Source: DATLCF01 sp035526505 (GTDB lineage Bacteria > Patescibacteriota > Saccharimonadia > Saccharimonadales > UBA4665). Taken from it: a stretch of DNA of 64,000 nt. The stretch lies in contig DATLCF010000001.1 of NCBI GenBank assembly GCA_035526505.1, positions 372,001-436,000 of the forward strand, in the 5' to 3' direction. Of the stretch, positions 34,706-42,879 are shown piece after piece. The notes under the pieces are model-generated. The model saw nothing but the letters and a program-made list of their open reading frames with translations. It was not told the DNA's origin and searched no databases. Positions within the stretch are counted from its first letter, which is position 1. Each line of letters begins with the position of its first letter. Position numbers and translations under genes: made by a program.

Positions 34706-34782
34706 TGGAGGGCCAGGAGGGACTCGAACCCTCGACATGCTGCTTAAGAGGCAGCCGCTCTAACCAGCTGAGCTACTGGCCC
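34706..34782 (-). tRNA. tRNA-Lys (CTT), CCA encoded
   Basis: A full cloverleaf on the minus strand: acceptor GGGCCAG/CTGGCCC, anticodon arm GCTGC-CTCTTAA-GCAGC with anticodon CTT, T-arm GAGGG-TTCGAGT-CCCTC, discriminator T and encoded CCA. Its final 10 bases (TGGCCCTCCA) recur at the edge of each of the three downstream cassettes. Confidence 0.95.
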
Positions 34783-34836
34783 GTATTGAACCCACCTATA
34801 GTACACTATCACCCCTGTTTTAGCAAGGGCTGGCGG

Positions 34837-35196
34837 CTAGGGTACAATAGTTTTGTTGTGCACATTGCTAGGGGCTTTTATGGTGAGTCCTTCGGCTGCC
34901 TGCAGGACTTTTTCTTCCAAATTATTTACCATGCCGGGCGGAATGACAGCGTATTCACCTGCATGCAGTTCAATCGGTTGGCCATTGATGCTGCCCTGCA
35001 CATGCCCCTTTAGCAGCAGTGTGCATTCGGTTGCGGTGCTGGTTTTGTTGCGTCGTTTGGTGGGGCCAACGGCAAAGTGCCAATATTTGATTTCAAAAAG
35101 CCGCGTCTGGCGCGGCTTTTGTTCTATAAATTCCCCTACAAACCAGCCCTGATGATGGGCACTGTCTTGTTTAAAGTTACCGATATAGTAGGTCAC
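34837..35196 (-). CDS. Cupin-domain protein
   Basis: A 119-residue single cupin barrel: ECTLLLKGHVQGSINGQPIELHAGEYAVIPPGMVNN. The first motif lacks the usual HxH and most of the metal ligands are absent, so it may bind a ligand without metal catalysis. It starts at a GTG; TATTAT and TTAGAT possible -10 boxes lie 5-12 nt upstream. It stands between tRNA-Lys and the divergent folD gene. Function unknown. Confidence 0.65.
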   Translation of the reverse strand: MTYYIGNFKQDSAHHQGWFVGEFIEQKPRQTRLFEIKYWHFAVGPTKRRNKTSTATECTLLLKGHVQGSINGQPIELHAGEYAVIPPGMVNNLEEKVLQAAEGLTIKAPSNVHNKTIVP

Positions 35197-35263
35197 GGTA
35201 CATCTAATAATACCATGATGCTTATGGTGCAGGATACGGTAATGCGGGTGCTATAATACGCCC

Positions 35264-36082
35264 ATGAAGCTGCTGAACGGCCGTGAACTGGCCGATTATA
35301 TTAAAGAACGGCAGGCGCGCGAAGTGCGCAGTTTGCGCCAGGCATCGCACATTCAGCCCAAACTGGCGATTATCCTTACCATCGAGCACCCTGTTATTGG
35401 CGTGTATGTGCGCATGAAGAAAAAGTACGGTGCAGATTTGTTGGTAGACGTAGATATTCACCAGGTGGATCAAAAAACCGTGCCGACATTGCTTAAAAAA
35501 CTGAATGCCGACAACAGTATACACGGCATTATTATCCAATTGCCCCTGGAAAACCCCGAAGAGACTGAAAAGATCGTAAACATGGTAGCACCGGAAAAAG
35601 ATGTGGATGCCCTGGGCAAGAATGCGGCATTTGAACCAGCCACGCCCATGGCCATTTTGTGGCTGTTATCTGGCTACAACGTAGATTTACAAGGCAAAAA
35701 AGTATTACTGGTGGGCCGCGGCAAATTGGTAGGCGCGCCGCTGGAACGCATGCTGCAGGAATCCGGCATCGATGTAACGGTGGCGGACCGCAAAACACAA
35801 GACTTAAGAGCCGAAGCACTAAACGCAGACATTATTATTACCGCCACTGGCAGCGCCGGCGTACTGCAATCCGACATGATTAAACAAGGTGCGGTGGTGG
35901 TAGACGCCGGTGTGGCCGGCGAGGGTGGCAAAACCGTAGGCGATCTAGCGGCCGATGTGTATGAACGCGACGACTTAACCATTACCCCCACCAAAGGCGG
36001 CGTGGGCCCACTGACCGTCTGTGCACTGTTTGAAAACGTTATCCGTGCCGCACGGCGGGTGGCGCAATCCCAAGATGCCTAA
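35264..36082 (+). CDS. folD: Methylenetetrahydrofolate dehydrogenase/cyclohydrolase
   Basis: A 272-residue bifunctional enzyme that interconverts methylene-, methenyl- and formyl-THF with NADP. The catalytic YxxxK motif is Y48-VRM-K52, followed by GIIIQLPL and PEKDVDALG. The nucleotide-binding part has VLLVGRGKLVGAPLERML and the end carries TPTKGGVGPLTVCALFEN. The usual Ser of GRSxxVG is Lys (GRGKLVG), which may affect the choice of NAD or NADP. A TATAAT box ends 6 nt before the ATG (leaderless). The murI start region overlaps its stop. Confidence 0.93.
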   Translation: MKLLNGRELADYIKERQAREVRSLRQASHIQPKLAIILTIEHPVIGVYVRMKKKYGADLLVDVDIHQVDQKTVPTLLKKLNADNSIHGIIIQLPLENPEETEKIVNMVAPEKDVDALGKNAAFEPATPMAILWLLSGYNVDLQGKKVLLVGRGKLVGAPLERMLQESGIDVTVADRKTQDLRAEALNADIIITATGSAGVLQSDMIKQGAVVVDAGVAGEGGKTVGDLAADVYERDDLTITPTKGGVGPLTVCALFENVIRAARRVAQSQDA

Positions 36083-36090
36083 GATAGGGG

Positions 36091-36726
36091 GTGTTCGATT
36101 CCGGTGCGGGCGGCCTGTCGGTAGTGCACGCTATTAAAAAGATTTTGCCAGAGTATGAGGTACTTTGCGTTGACGATCAAGAGCACCTGCCGTATGGTGA
36201 TAAGTCGCCAGAGGAATTGTTGCGATTGGTTACGCCCATTCTGAAAGATATGCAACGGCAGGGCTGTGTGGTAATTGTAATTGCCTGCAACACGGTAACG
36301 ACCACTATTATTAAGGAACTCCGCAAGCGAATAGACATACCGCTGGTTGGCATGGAGCCTATGGTTAAGCCGGCCGCGGCAGTTACCAAAACCGGGGTTA
36401 TTGCCGTATGCGCTACGCCAGCCACCCTGGCCAGTACCCGATATGCCTGGCTTAAAGCCACCTATGCCAAGGATGTAAAAGTGCTGGAACCAGATTGCAG
36501 CCAGTGGGCCTATATGATTGAGCACGACCAGGTAAACGAAGCAAAGATCAAAACCCAAATTGACGAAGTGTGCGATAGCGGTGCGGACGTTATTGTACTG
36601 GGCTGTACGCACTACCACTGGATAGAAAAAACTATCCAACACCTGGCCCGCAAGCGGGCAGTGGTGGTCCAGCCCGAACAGCCAGTTATCGCGCAGCTTA
36701 AACGAGTGCTTGCACGGCAGCCTTAA
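36091..36726 (+). CDS. murI: Glutamate racemase (5' end disturbed)
   Basis: Makes D-glutamate for peptidoglycan. The called frame starts at GTG 36091 (FDSGAGGLSVV) and has both catalytic Cys: IACNTVTT and LGCTHYHW, plus PYGDKS. The normal N-terminus (IGVFDSG) is missing. An ATG at 36075 encodes MPKIG and would join this frame if the G5 run at 36087-36091 had four Gs. The GTG has no spaced Shine-Dalgarno, so an indel (real or assembly) is the better explanation. It converges with murD, overlapping it by 29 nt. Confidence 0.85.
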   Translation: MFDSGAGGLSVVHAIKKILPEYEVLCVDDQEHLPYGDKSPEELLRLVTPILKDMQRQGCVVIVIACNTVTTTIIKELRKRIDIPLVGMEPMVKPAAAVTKTGVIAVCATPATLASTRYAWLKATYAKDVKVLEPDCSQWAYMIEHDQVNEAKIKTQIDEVCDSGADVIVLGCTHYHWIEKTIQHLARKRAVVVQPEQPVIAQLKRVLARQP

Positions 36727-37993
36727 ACTGTTTGCCGCGCTCTTTGTAGTTAAGGAACATGTCGAGGCTGGCACAGGCGGGGGAGAGTAGTACCATGTCG
36801 CCAGGCTGGGCGGCCTGGTGGGCAGCAGCCACAATGGCCTCTATGCTGTTGCCGCCAGGAGTTATGGCGCCAAAGCCAACCTTACTAAGCGCAGCCTCTA
36901 TGGCTGGGCCGGTTTGGCCGATAAGAATTACCTGGCGGACATTGCTGTTCTTGACCGTTTGGGCTAGTGCATCATACGATGCCCCTTTGTCTGAGCCGCC
37001 CAGAATAACCACTTTGGGCTGCTGAAAAGCCTCTATCGCCACTATGGCCGTTTCGGGGGTGGTACCAAACGAATCGTCATAATATTTGACCCCTTGCAGT
37101 TCGCGGACAAATTCCAGCCGGTGCTCTAGGCCGGTAAAGGTGGTAAGTACCGATTGCATGGCGGCAATATCCTGCGTAATTTGCCATACAACGGTTAGGG
37201 CAGCGCACACATTTTGCCAGTTGTGCTTGCCCAGTAGCTTTAGGTCGCCGACATCGCATATATTTTGGTTGGCAATAGTAATTTTGCCTGCGGCCACAAA
37301 CGCACCGGGATCGGCAAAGTAGGGCATCTTAAAACCCTTGCTGTAACTGGCAATGCGTTTGGAATCGTCGTTCTTGGCAAAATAAATGGCGGTGTCGGCC
37401 GGGGTTTGGTGTTCAAACAAGTGGGCCTTGGCCAAAATGTAGTCGTCCATGTCTTTGTGCCAGTTAAGGTGCTCGGGCATAACCATTAGGCACAGGGCAA
37501 TATGCGTACTATGCGCCAGGTCACTTAACTGAAAACTAGATAGTTCTAGCACCACCCACGATTGCGGCGTCAGTTTAGGCAGCAAATCTAACGGCGACGA
37601 ACCGATGTTGCCGGCCAGAAACACCTGTTCGCCAGCGGCTGCTAGCATTTTGGCAATCAGGGTGCTGGTGGTGCCTTTGCCCTTGGTGCCGGTAATGCCA
37701 ATAGTGTTTTTGGTGGGGCACACACGCAAAAATTCGTTAATAACAGTAGTAATTTTGCCTTTAATGCCCGGATTATCGGCCAACAGTATGTCGGGGTTAA
37801 TGCCAGCGCTGCGCACAATAACGTCAAAGCGGTCAAGATTGTGCAGGTAGTTGGCGCCCAATTGTGTATCGACCCCCCTAGCTACTTGCACGCTTTCGTT
37901 CTGGTCGCAAACAGTTACGTGGTCGCCAAGCTCTTGCCAGTATGCGAGCGCCGACTGCCCCTCAACCCCATATCCAACAATTGCAACATTCAT
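36698..37993 (-). CDS. murD: UDP-N-acetylmuramoyl-L-alanine:D-glutamate ligase
   Basis: A 431-residue Mur ligase that adds the D-Glu made by MurI. Motifs: N-terminal Rossmann start VAIVGYGVEGQSALAY, ATP-binding GITGTKGKGTTSTLIAKML, LELSSFQL, MPEHLNWHKDMDDY, and the C-terminal GLEHRLEFV and YYDDSFGTTPE with VILGGSDKGASYD. SPACASLDMF is the standard end region. The length is normal. Its 3' end overlaps that of the convergent murI gene, so the two D-Glu genes are physically tied. Confidence 0.93.
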   Translation of the reverse strand: MNVAIVGYGVEGQSALAYWQELGDHVTVCDQNESVQVARGVDTQLGANYLHNLDRFDVIVRSAGINPDILLADNPGIKGKITTVINEFLRVCPTKNTIGITGTKGKGTTSTLIAKMLAAAGEQVFLAGNIGSSPLDLLPKLTPQSWVVLELSSFQLSDLAHSTHIALCLMVMPEHLNWHKDMDDYILAKAHLFEHQTPADTAIYFAKNDDSKRIASYSKGFKMPYFADPGAFVAAGKITIANQNICDVGDLKLLGKHNWQNVCAALTVVWQITQDIAAMQSVLTTFTGLEHRLEFVRELQGVKYYDDSFGTTPETAIVAIEAFQQPKVVILGGSDKGASYDALAQTVKNSNVRQVILIGQTGPAIEAALSKVGFGAITPGGNSIEAIVAAAHQAAQPGDMVLLSPACASLDMFLNYKERGKQFKAAVQALV

Positions 37994-38058
37994 AGTGTAA
38001 GTATATAAGACTTTCGTATTTTAAGCTTGATTCCGGGGACAAGCCCGGAATGGCGGGG

Positions 38059-38430
38059 CTATTCGGCCAATTTATTTTTGACCAGTTCGGCTACCTGGCG
38101 CGGGGTCATAGCGGCTTTTAGGATCAGGGCGGTTACGCCTAGCTCTTTGACCTCAGGCGGGACTTCTTGCTCGCCACGGTTAGTCAGGATGATTACCTTA
38201 ATTTTTTTACCCCAGGGGCTTTTGCGCAATTTGGCCAGCATTTCTTCGCCGGTCATGATGGGCATCATGAGGTCCAGTAGCACCATATCGGGCTTCATGC
38301 TTTGTACTAGTTCCAGGCCCAATTTGCCGTTTTCGGCGGTTTCTACGGTGTAGCCTTCGGCCTCAAACTTTATGCGGTACATCTGCGAGATTGCTTCGTC
38401 GTCTTCGATGATTGCGATTTTGGTAGCCAT
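38059..38430 (-). CDS. Single-domain response regulator (CheY-like)
   Basis: A 123-residue receiver with acidic pocket IEDDEAI, phospho-acceptor Asp in VLLDLMMPIMTGEEM, Thr/Ser in IILTNRGE and the Lys position in LILKAAMTP. No output domain, so it would act by protein contact or phospho-transfer. It is a close relative of the next receiver (38486-38875), a tandem duplicate with 55 nt between the two. Confidence 0.88.
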   Translation of the reverse strand: MATKIAIIEDDEAISQMYRIKFEAEGYTVETAENGKLGLELVQSMKPDMVLLDLMMPIMTGEEMLAKLRKSPWGKKIKVIILTNRGEQEVPPEVKELGVTALILKAAMTPRQVAELVKNKLAE

Positions 38431-38485
38431 GGTTACCCTCTTTCTGTAGCTATTAGTGTAGCACTTTGGTCAGCTACTATGCCAC

Positions 38486-38875
38486 TTATGCGGCCCGAAT
38501 GCCAAGCACCTCGCGCACCACGCCCATAACCTGGGCCGGCGTATGGTGGGCTTTAACGATATAGCGGTCGACGTGTAAAAAACGAAGCGCTTGGGGCGCC
38601 TCGTCTTTGCTTAGGTTGGTCAGGATGATCACACGCGTGCTACTCCCCCAATCCTCGGCGCGCAGGTGGGCGAGCATCTCGGCACCGCCCATTATTGGCA
38701 TCATCAGATCTAGCAGTACAATATCCGGCTGAAAGGTCTTGATAATGGCTAGCCCTTCTTCGCCATTGCCGGCTGCAGCCACTTTGAATCCCTCGTTTTC
38801 CAGCTTCATCTTGTAGATGAATTGCAAATCGTGGTCATCCTCGACAATTACGGCTTTAAGACTGGTGGGCGGCAT
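38486..38875 (-). CDS. Single-domain response regulator (CheY-like)
   Basis: A 129-residue receiver with VEDDHDL, acceptor Asp in IVLLDLMMPIMGGAEM, IILTNLSKDEAP and YIVKAHHTP. Like its neighbour it has no output domain. The two share the unusual TN...P.v+ pattern after the acceptor and are likely paralogs. The nearest kinases are at 40512 and 45792, so cognate pairing is unclear. Confidence 0.88.
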   Translation of the reverse strand: MPPTSLKAVIVEDDHDLQFIYKMKLENEGFKVAAAGNGEEGLAIIKTFQPDIVLLDLMMPIMGGAEMLAHLRAEDWGSSTRVIILTNLSKDEAPQALRFLHVDRYIVKAHHTPAQVMGVVREVLGIRAA

Positions 38876-39121
38876 ATATAGTCATTTACTTAGATTGCGT
38901 TCCCTTAAGTAGTACCAAAAGATTGTCGCTTCTGCAAGATAATCGGGTAGTAGGCAATGGGCTTTGCATGGCTGTGGGCGCTACATATTGCCTATTGCAT
39001 CTGGACCAAGATGGACCTCGGGCCGGCCGACTTACGCTCACATCGTCTTGCCTTTGAGTCAATTATTTTTTTCGCAAGTATAGCGTAGAGCCGCTGCGAG
39101 TATGATTTATATCACAAATTG

Positions 39122-39150
39122 TTGACAATTCAGAGGTTTAGTACTATAAT
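39122..39150 (+). promoter_or_regulatory. Full-consensus sigma70 promoter
   Basis: TTGACA, 17-bp spacer, TATAAT. It is the best promoter in the window. Transcription should begin near 39157. The 245 bp before it (38876-39121) hold no gene that I can support. Confidence 0.85.
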
Positions 39151-39183
39151 ATAGTTGTATCTTTATCAAGATCGCAGTTTAGT

Positions 39184-39240
39184 AGACAAACGGTACTGGC
39201 GCCAAAAGCGCTGGTGCCGTTTTTGTCTCTCAATAGAGAG
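39184..39240 (+). promoter_or_regulatory. Structured leader: terminator hairpin plus Shine-Dalgarno hairpin
   Basis: ACGGTACTGGCGC (39190-39202) pairs with GCGCTGGTGCCGT (39208-39220), extended by AGACAAA/TTTGTCT, with a T-run inside the outer arm: a terminator-like hairpin. It is followed by CTCTC-AATA-GAGAG (39227-39240), which covers the Shine-Dalgarno GAGAGG of the SpeD-like gene. The leader could be an attenuator or a small RNA of about 70 nt. Confidence 0.55.
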
Positions 39241-39249
39241 GTGCTACCA

Positions 39250-39600
39250 ATGACCAAATTCAGAGATTTGGCTCCAACCATTCACCGACAACGCCTTGTA
39301 ATCGAAGGCTACCCCGGATTTGTTATCACAGACGAACATATTAAAGACTACCTGACGAAGCTATCTGATATCTTAGAAATGAAAACGCTTATCACGCCAG
39401 TAACACACTGTAGCGATAAGTACGGCTGGGCGGGCTGGATCCACTGGGAAACATCCGGCTCACACTTTTACGCCTGGGAGCGCCCCCTTCTATTCTTTAG
39501 TGTCGATATTTACACCTGTAAACCTTTTAGCGCTGAAAGAGCGGTGCAATTTACCCGCGAGTACTTTAGGGCCAAAGAAGTAGTCCACAAGGAAGCGTAA
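39250..39600 (+). CDS. SpeD-like S-adenosylmethionine decarboxylase family protein
   Basis: The ATG at 39250 has AGAGAGG 8 nt upstream. The 116-residue protein matches the small bacterial SpeD type. The pyruvoyl-forming region reads ETSG-S71-H72-FYAWERP where SpeD has ESH..HTWPE, and the active Cys is C90 in VDIYTCKPF. Glu before the cleaved Ser is replaced by Gly, so self-cleavage is uncertain. Some SpeD homologs act on arginine or ornithine instead of SAM, so the substrate should stay open. Its stop shares one base with the next start, giving tight coupling to the GNAT-like gene. Confidence 0.7.
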   Translation: MTKFRDLAPTIHRQRLVIEGYPGFVITDEHIKDYLTKLSDILEMKTLITPVTHCSDKYGWAGWIHWETSGSHFYAWERPLLFFSVDIYTCKPFSAERAVQFTREYFRAKEVVHKEA

Positions 39601-40478
39601 TGGCCACCGACACGCTAACACCACCAGCCCAAGCTCCAGACTTTGGGCCTAGATATGATATGTCTCGAGATGCCGTACAGGAGGTGGTTGGTTCCTACTT
39701 TACAACCCACGAATTGCCACCAGGGCGATTTGTGGGCGTGGTGGCTGCACCAGATGAGCCTCTCGCCAATGCCGCACGCTGGCTTGAGCGGGAGGTTTTT
39801 GACCCTACATTTGGCAATAGTACCAAGCAGATGCAAGAATTATACGGCCCCGTCGAACCCGATAGCCGATTTATCGTAGTATTAGATGAAGCTGAAAAAT
39901 TGCCTGCTGGAGTTATGCGTGTCGTTGGGGGCGAAGCAGCCTATACCATGTCACTAGCGGAAGCGCCGAAGCACATTCCGAATGTTGCCGAAGATCAAAT
40001 CAAGGCCTACCACGAAATTACTGGTAACGAAAAGGCATGGGACGTTGCGACCATGGCTATAGCAAAAAGGTATCGCGGTAAAGTGCTGGGTACAGTAGCT
40101 ATTAGCGGGATACTGCAATATACGTTTGTGGGGCTTGGCGAACAGGAGGGAGTGGAACTGGCTTTTGCCCTGCTTGACCATAAGGCTCGCAGAAGCCTTG
40201 AGGGTGTAGGAGTTCCTTTTAAACCCATGTATGGCCATGACGAACCCTTTCCTTATTACGGATCAGGCGCTACGTATGCCATGGTTGGGAGACTCCCCGA
40301 GTTTAGACAGAGCGTGGCGCAAAGGCATGAGGAATTAAGCAGGGAGAGCACTCTAGCGAACATGTTCCATATGGGCGTTCACAAAGCATTAACCCGACGC
40401 TATGTAGGCAAAGTGGCCGGTATGGCCGCCCTGGGTAAAGACGGTGTTGATAAACGCATCGTTCTCCCGACCGCATAG
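39600..40478 (+). CDS. GNAT-fold acyltransferase-like protein coupled to SpeD-like gene
   Basis: A 292-residue protein. The middle (about 85-230) looks like a GNAT or acyl-homoserine-lactone-synthase fold: DSRFIVVLDEAEKLPAGVMRVV, WDVATMAIAKRYRGKVLGTVAISGILQY and a strand-helix pair ending GVGVPFKPM. The N-terminal 40 residues and the C-terminal helices have no match. Its start overlaps the SpeD-like stop by one base, so the two products probably act in one pathway, for example acylation of an amine made by the decarboxylase. This is an inference; the family call is tentative. Confidence 0.5.
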   Translation: MATDTLTPPAQAPDFGPRYDMSRDAVQEVVGSYFTTHELPPGRFVGVVAAPDEPLANAARWLEREVFDPTFGNSTKQMQELYGPVEPDSRFIVVLDEAEKLPAGVMRVVGGEAAYTMSLAEAPKHIPNVAEDQIKAYHEITGNEKAWDVATMAIAKRYRGKVLGTVAISGILQYTFVGLGEQEGVELAFALLDHKARRSLEGVGVPFKPMYGHDEPFPYYGSGATYAMVGRLPEFRQSVAQRHEELSRESTLANMFHMGVHKALTRRYVGKVAGMAALGKDGVDKRIVLPTA

Positions 40479-40511
40479 CACTATTGGTATGCTTGCAGTA
40501 CTATTACTATA

Positions 40512-42719
40512 GTGATCGGTACAGCTATTGTCGCCATTATTTGTGTCATCAATCTTCTGCTGGGAGGCATGGTTTTGCTGCGCAATCCTAGACAGAGAGT
40601 GGGCATTGCATTCTGCTTCATCAGTTTGTTTGTAAGCCTGTGGGCGGTAAGTAACTATCTGACCAGCACTTCGCTAAGTAGCCTTGCCATAAATGATTTC
40701 TTCAACCGAATGGCATACTTTACTGCCTTTTTTGCAGTAGTCTTTTGCCTGTGGTTTTCGGTCATCTTTCCTATGGACACGCGTACTAGCAAACCAGCAC
40801 GTAATCTATTTGTGATAGTCAGCCTATGTATTGGATTGTTGAGTGTTACCGACTTTATCGCCGGCACAGTAACAAGGACAAACGGAGAGCTGCATTTTTC
40901 AATAGGCACCATGTTGCCGTTGTATATCGCGGTAATTGGCGTATTTCTGATTTTAATTATCCGTAATTTATTGCGAACATTTCGTCGGTCTAGAGGGAAA
41001 GTGCGCCAGCAGACTCTTTTTATCATGGCCGGCTTTGGGTTGCCTATCATTTTAGGGCTTACCACCAATGCCATCCTACCAAGTGTAACCGAAGACTGGG
41101 CAACCACGGCATTAGGGCCGAGTTCCACGGTGTTCTTGGTGGGAATTATTAGTTTCGCTATTGTCCGACACCGTCTGTTTGACTTGCGATGGGCGGTAGC
41201 GCGTTCGTTTGCATACTTGCTTTCCATAGTTGCCTTGGCCTCGTTTTATGCCGTAACTGCATTTTCATTTTCGACATTACTATTGGACGGTACACTGACA
41301 GCCCGACAGGAGTTGTTCCTGGCGCTATTCAGCGCAATAGCGGCACTATTTTTCCAGCCGCTTAAGCGTTTCTTTGATCGCGTAACTAATCGTTTGTTTT
41401 ATAGGGACGCTTACGATTCGCAAATATTTATCGACGAGCTTAACAGAATATTAGTAGCCAATGTTGACCTTAGGGAGTTGCTTACCAAGAGTGCAAAACT
41501 TATCGCATCCAACTTTAAGGCGGATTTTTGTCTATTTGGGATGGAGAGGACGTCTTCGGGCAAGGAACCGCTTATTATAGGCAGCGAGGACAGGACCTTT
41601 AGTAGTGAAGACATTAAACTTGGTCAGCGCGTTGTACCTACCATAGGCGCTAGCGTTATCGTGGCTGACGAGTTATCGGCAGAGCACGACAAGCTTAAAA
41701 ACGCACTGTACAAAAATAATGTTGCCTTACTTGCTCGTCTTACTACCAGTTCGCGGGGCAACGGCGAAAGCCTTGGGTACGTTATTTTAGGGACAAAGAA
41801 AAGTGGTAATCCCTATAATCGACAGGACATCAACATGCTGGATATTATCGCCAATGGACTAGTTATTGCCATTCAAAATGCCCTGCGCTTTGAAGAAATC
41901 GAGCGCTTTAACGAAACACTCCAGCAAAAAGTAGACGATGCCACGCGCAAGCTACGTCAAACCAACGATAAATTGCGTACCCTCAATGAAACCAAAGATG
42001 ACTTTATCGGTATGGCCAGCCACCAGCTGCGCACACCGCTTACCAGCGTGAAGGGTTATGTCAGCATGGTGCTGGATGGTGATGCTGGCAAGATCAATTC
42101 GCTGCAGCGTAAGCTGCTAAACCAGTCGTTTATAAGCTCGCAGCGCATGGTGTATTTAATTGCCGACCTGCTGAACGTGTCACGCCTGCGCACCGGCAAG
42201 TTTGTTATTGAACCTACGCCCACGAACCTGGCTAGCGTAGTTAAAGAGGAAGTTGAGCAACTGATGGAAACTGCCAAAAGCCGCAACCTGGAATTAACCT
42301 ATCACAAGCCCGAACACTTCCCGGTACTGCCCCTGGACGATACCAAGCTGCGCCAAGTCATTATGAATTTTATCGACAACGCCATATATTACACGCCCAG
42401 CGGCGGCCACATTACTGTCAGCGTGGCAGATAACCCGCACAGCGTGGAACTGACTGTCGTGGACGACGGTATTGGGGTACCCCGGGCCGAACAACACCAT
42501 TTGTTTAGCAAATTTTTCCGCGCACACAATGCCAAGCGCGCCCGCCCGGACGGCACCGGCCTGGGATTATTTATGGCTAAAAAGGTGGTAGTAGCCCAGG
42601 GCGGTGCCGTGATATTCAAAAGCACCGAGGGCAAGGGCAGCACCTTTGGGTTCAGCTTCCCCAAGGGCAAACTACTGCCGCCAATCAAGCCAAAAATTGA
42701 CGCCGATGCAAAAAAGTGA
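40512..42719 (+). CDS. 7TM sensor histidine kinase with GAF-like domain
   Basis: A 735-residue kinase from a GTG that follows TACTAT by 7 nt (leaderless). The N-terminal 250 residues form eight hydrophobic helices of the 7TM/MASE type. A GAF-like domain (about 300-455) and a coiled coil lead to HisKA with His504 in MASHQLRTPLTSVKG, then the ATPase with FIDNAIYYTPSGG, VDDGIGVPRAEQ and DGTGLGLFMAKKV. It probably phosphorylates one of the single-domain receivers at 38 kb. A terminator follows. Confidence 0.88.
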   Translation: MIGTAIVAIICVINLLLGGMVLLRNPRQRVGIAFCFISLFVSLWAVSNYLTSTSLSSLAINDFFNRMAYFTAFFAVVFCLWFSVIFPMDTRTSKPARNLFVIVSLCIGLLSVTDFIAGTVTRTNGELHFSIGTMLPLYIAVIGVFLILIIRNLLRTFRRSRGKVRQQTLFIMAGFGLPIILGLTTNAILPSVTEDWATTALGPSSTVFLVGIISFAIVRHRLFDLRWAVARSFAYLLSIVALASFYAVTAFSFSTLLLDGTLTARQELFLALFSAIAALFFQPLKRFFDRVTNRLFYRDAYDSQIFIDELNRILVANVDLRELLTKSAKLIASNFKADFCLFGMERTSSGKEPLIIGSEDRTFSSEDIKLGQRVVPTIGASVIVADELSAEHDKLKNALYKNNVALLARLTTSSRGNGESLGYVILGTKKSGNPYNRQDINMLDIIANGLVIAIQNALRFEEIERFNETLQQKVDDATRKLRQTNDKLRTLNETKDDFIGMASHQLRTPLTSVKGYVSMVLDGDAGKINSLQRKLLNQSFISSQRMVYLIADLLNVSRLRTGKFVIEPTPTNLASVVKEEVEQLMETAKSRNLELTYHKPEHFPVLPLDDTKLRQVIMNFIDNAIYYTPSGGHITVSVADNPHSVELTVVDDGIGVPRAEQHHLFSKFFRAHNAKRARPDGTGLGLFMAKKVVVAQGGAVIFKSTEGKGSTFGFSFPKGKLLPPIKPKIDADAKK

Positions 42720-42834
42720 TAAAATACATACAACGATTTTGGCAATCTGTGGATAACCATCTAGCCACCATGGCTAGAATATGCTACAGTTTTAAATAAC
42801 GAGCAATGACTGACCGCTCTAAAAATCTTTGAAC

Positions 42835-42868
42835 ATCCCTAGCGCAAGCCAGGGATTTTCTTTTTTAT
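42835..42868 (+). terminator. Intrinsic terminator after the histidine kinase
   Basis: ATCCCT...AGGGAT with inner GC/GC pairing around GCAA, then TTTTCTTTTTT. Confidence 0.75.
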
Positions 42869-42879
42869 CTCTGTTATGG

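Larger units (their letters stand above)
32283..34782 (-). mobile_element. tRNA-Lys-anchored cassette array (three single-gene units)
   Basis: Three units of 658, 740 and 1025 bp lie in tandem behind tRNA-Lys. Each holds one ORF in the tRNA orientation with its own promoter, and its stop codon is within 0-30 bp of a conserved 30-bp repeat. Gene starts lie 55-64 bp from the preceding repeat (or tRNA end). The repeats match the tRNA 3' end over 10 bp. The layout is that of integron cassettes, but the repeats do not fit the attC consensus and no integrase is in the window. Confidence 0.7.
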
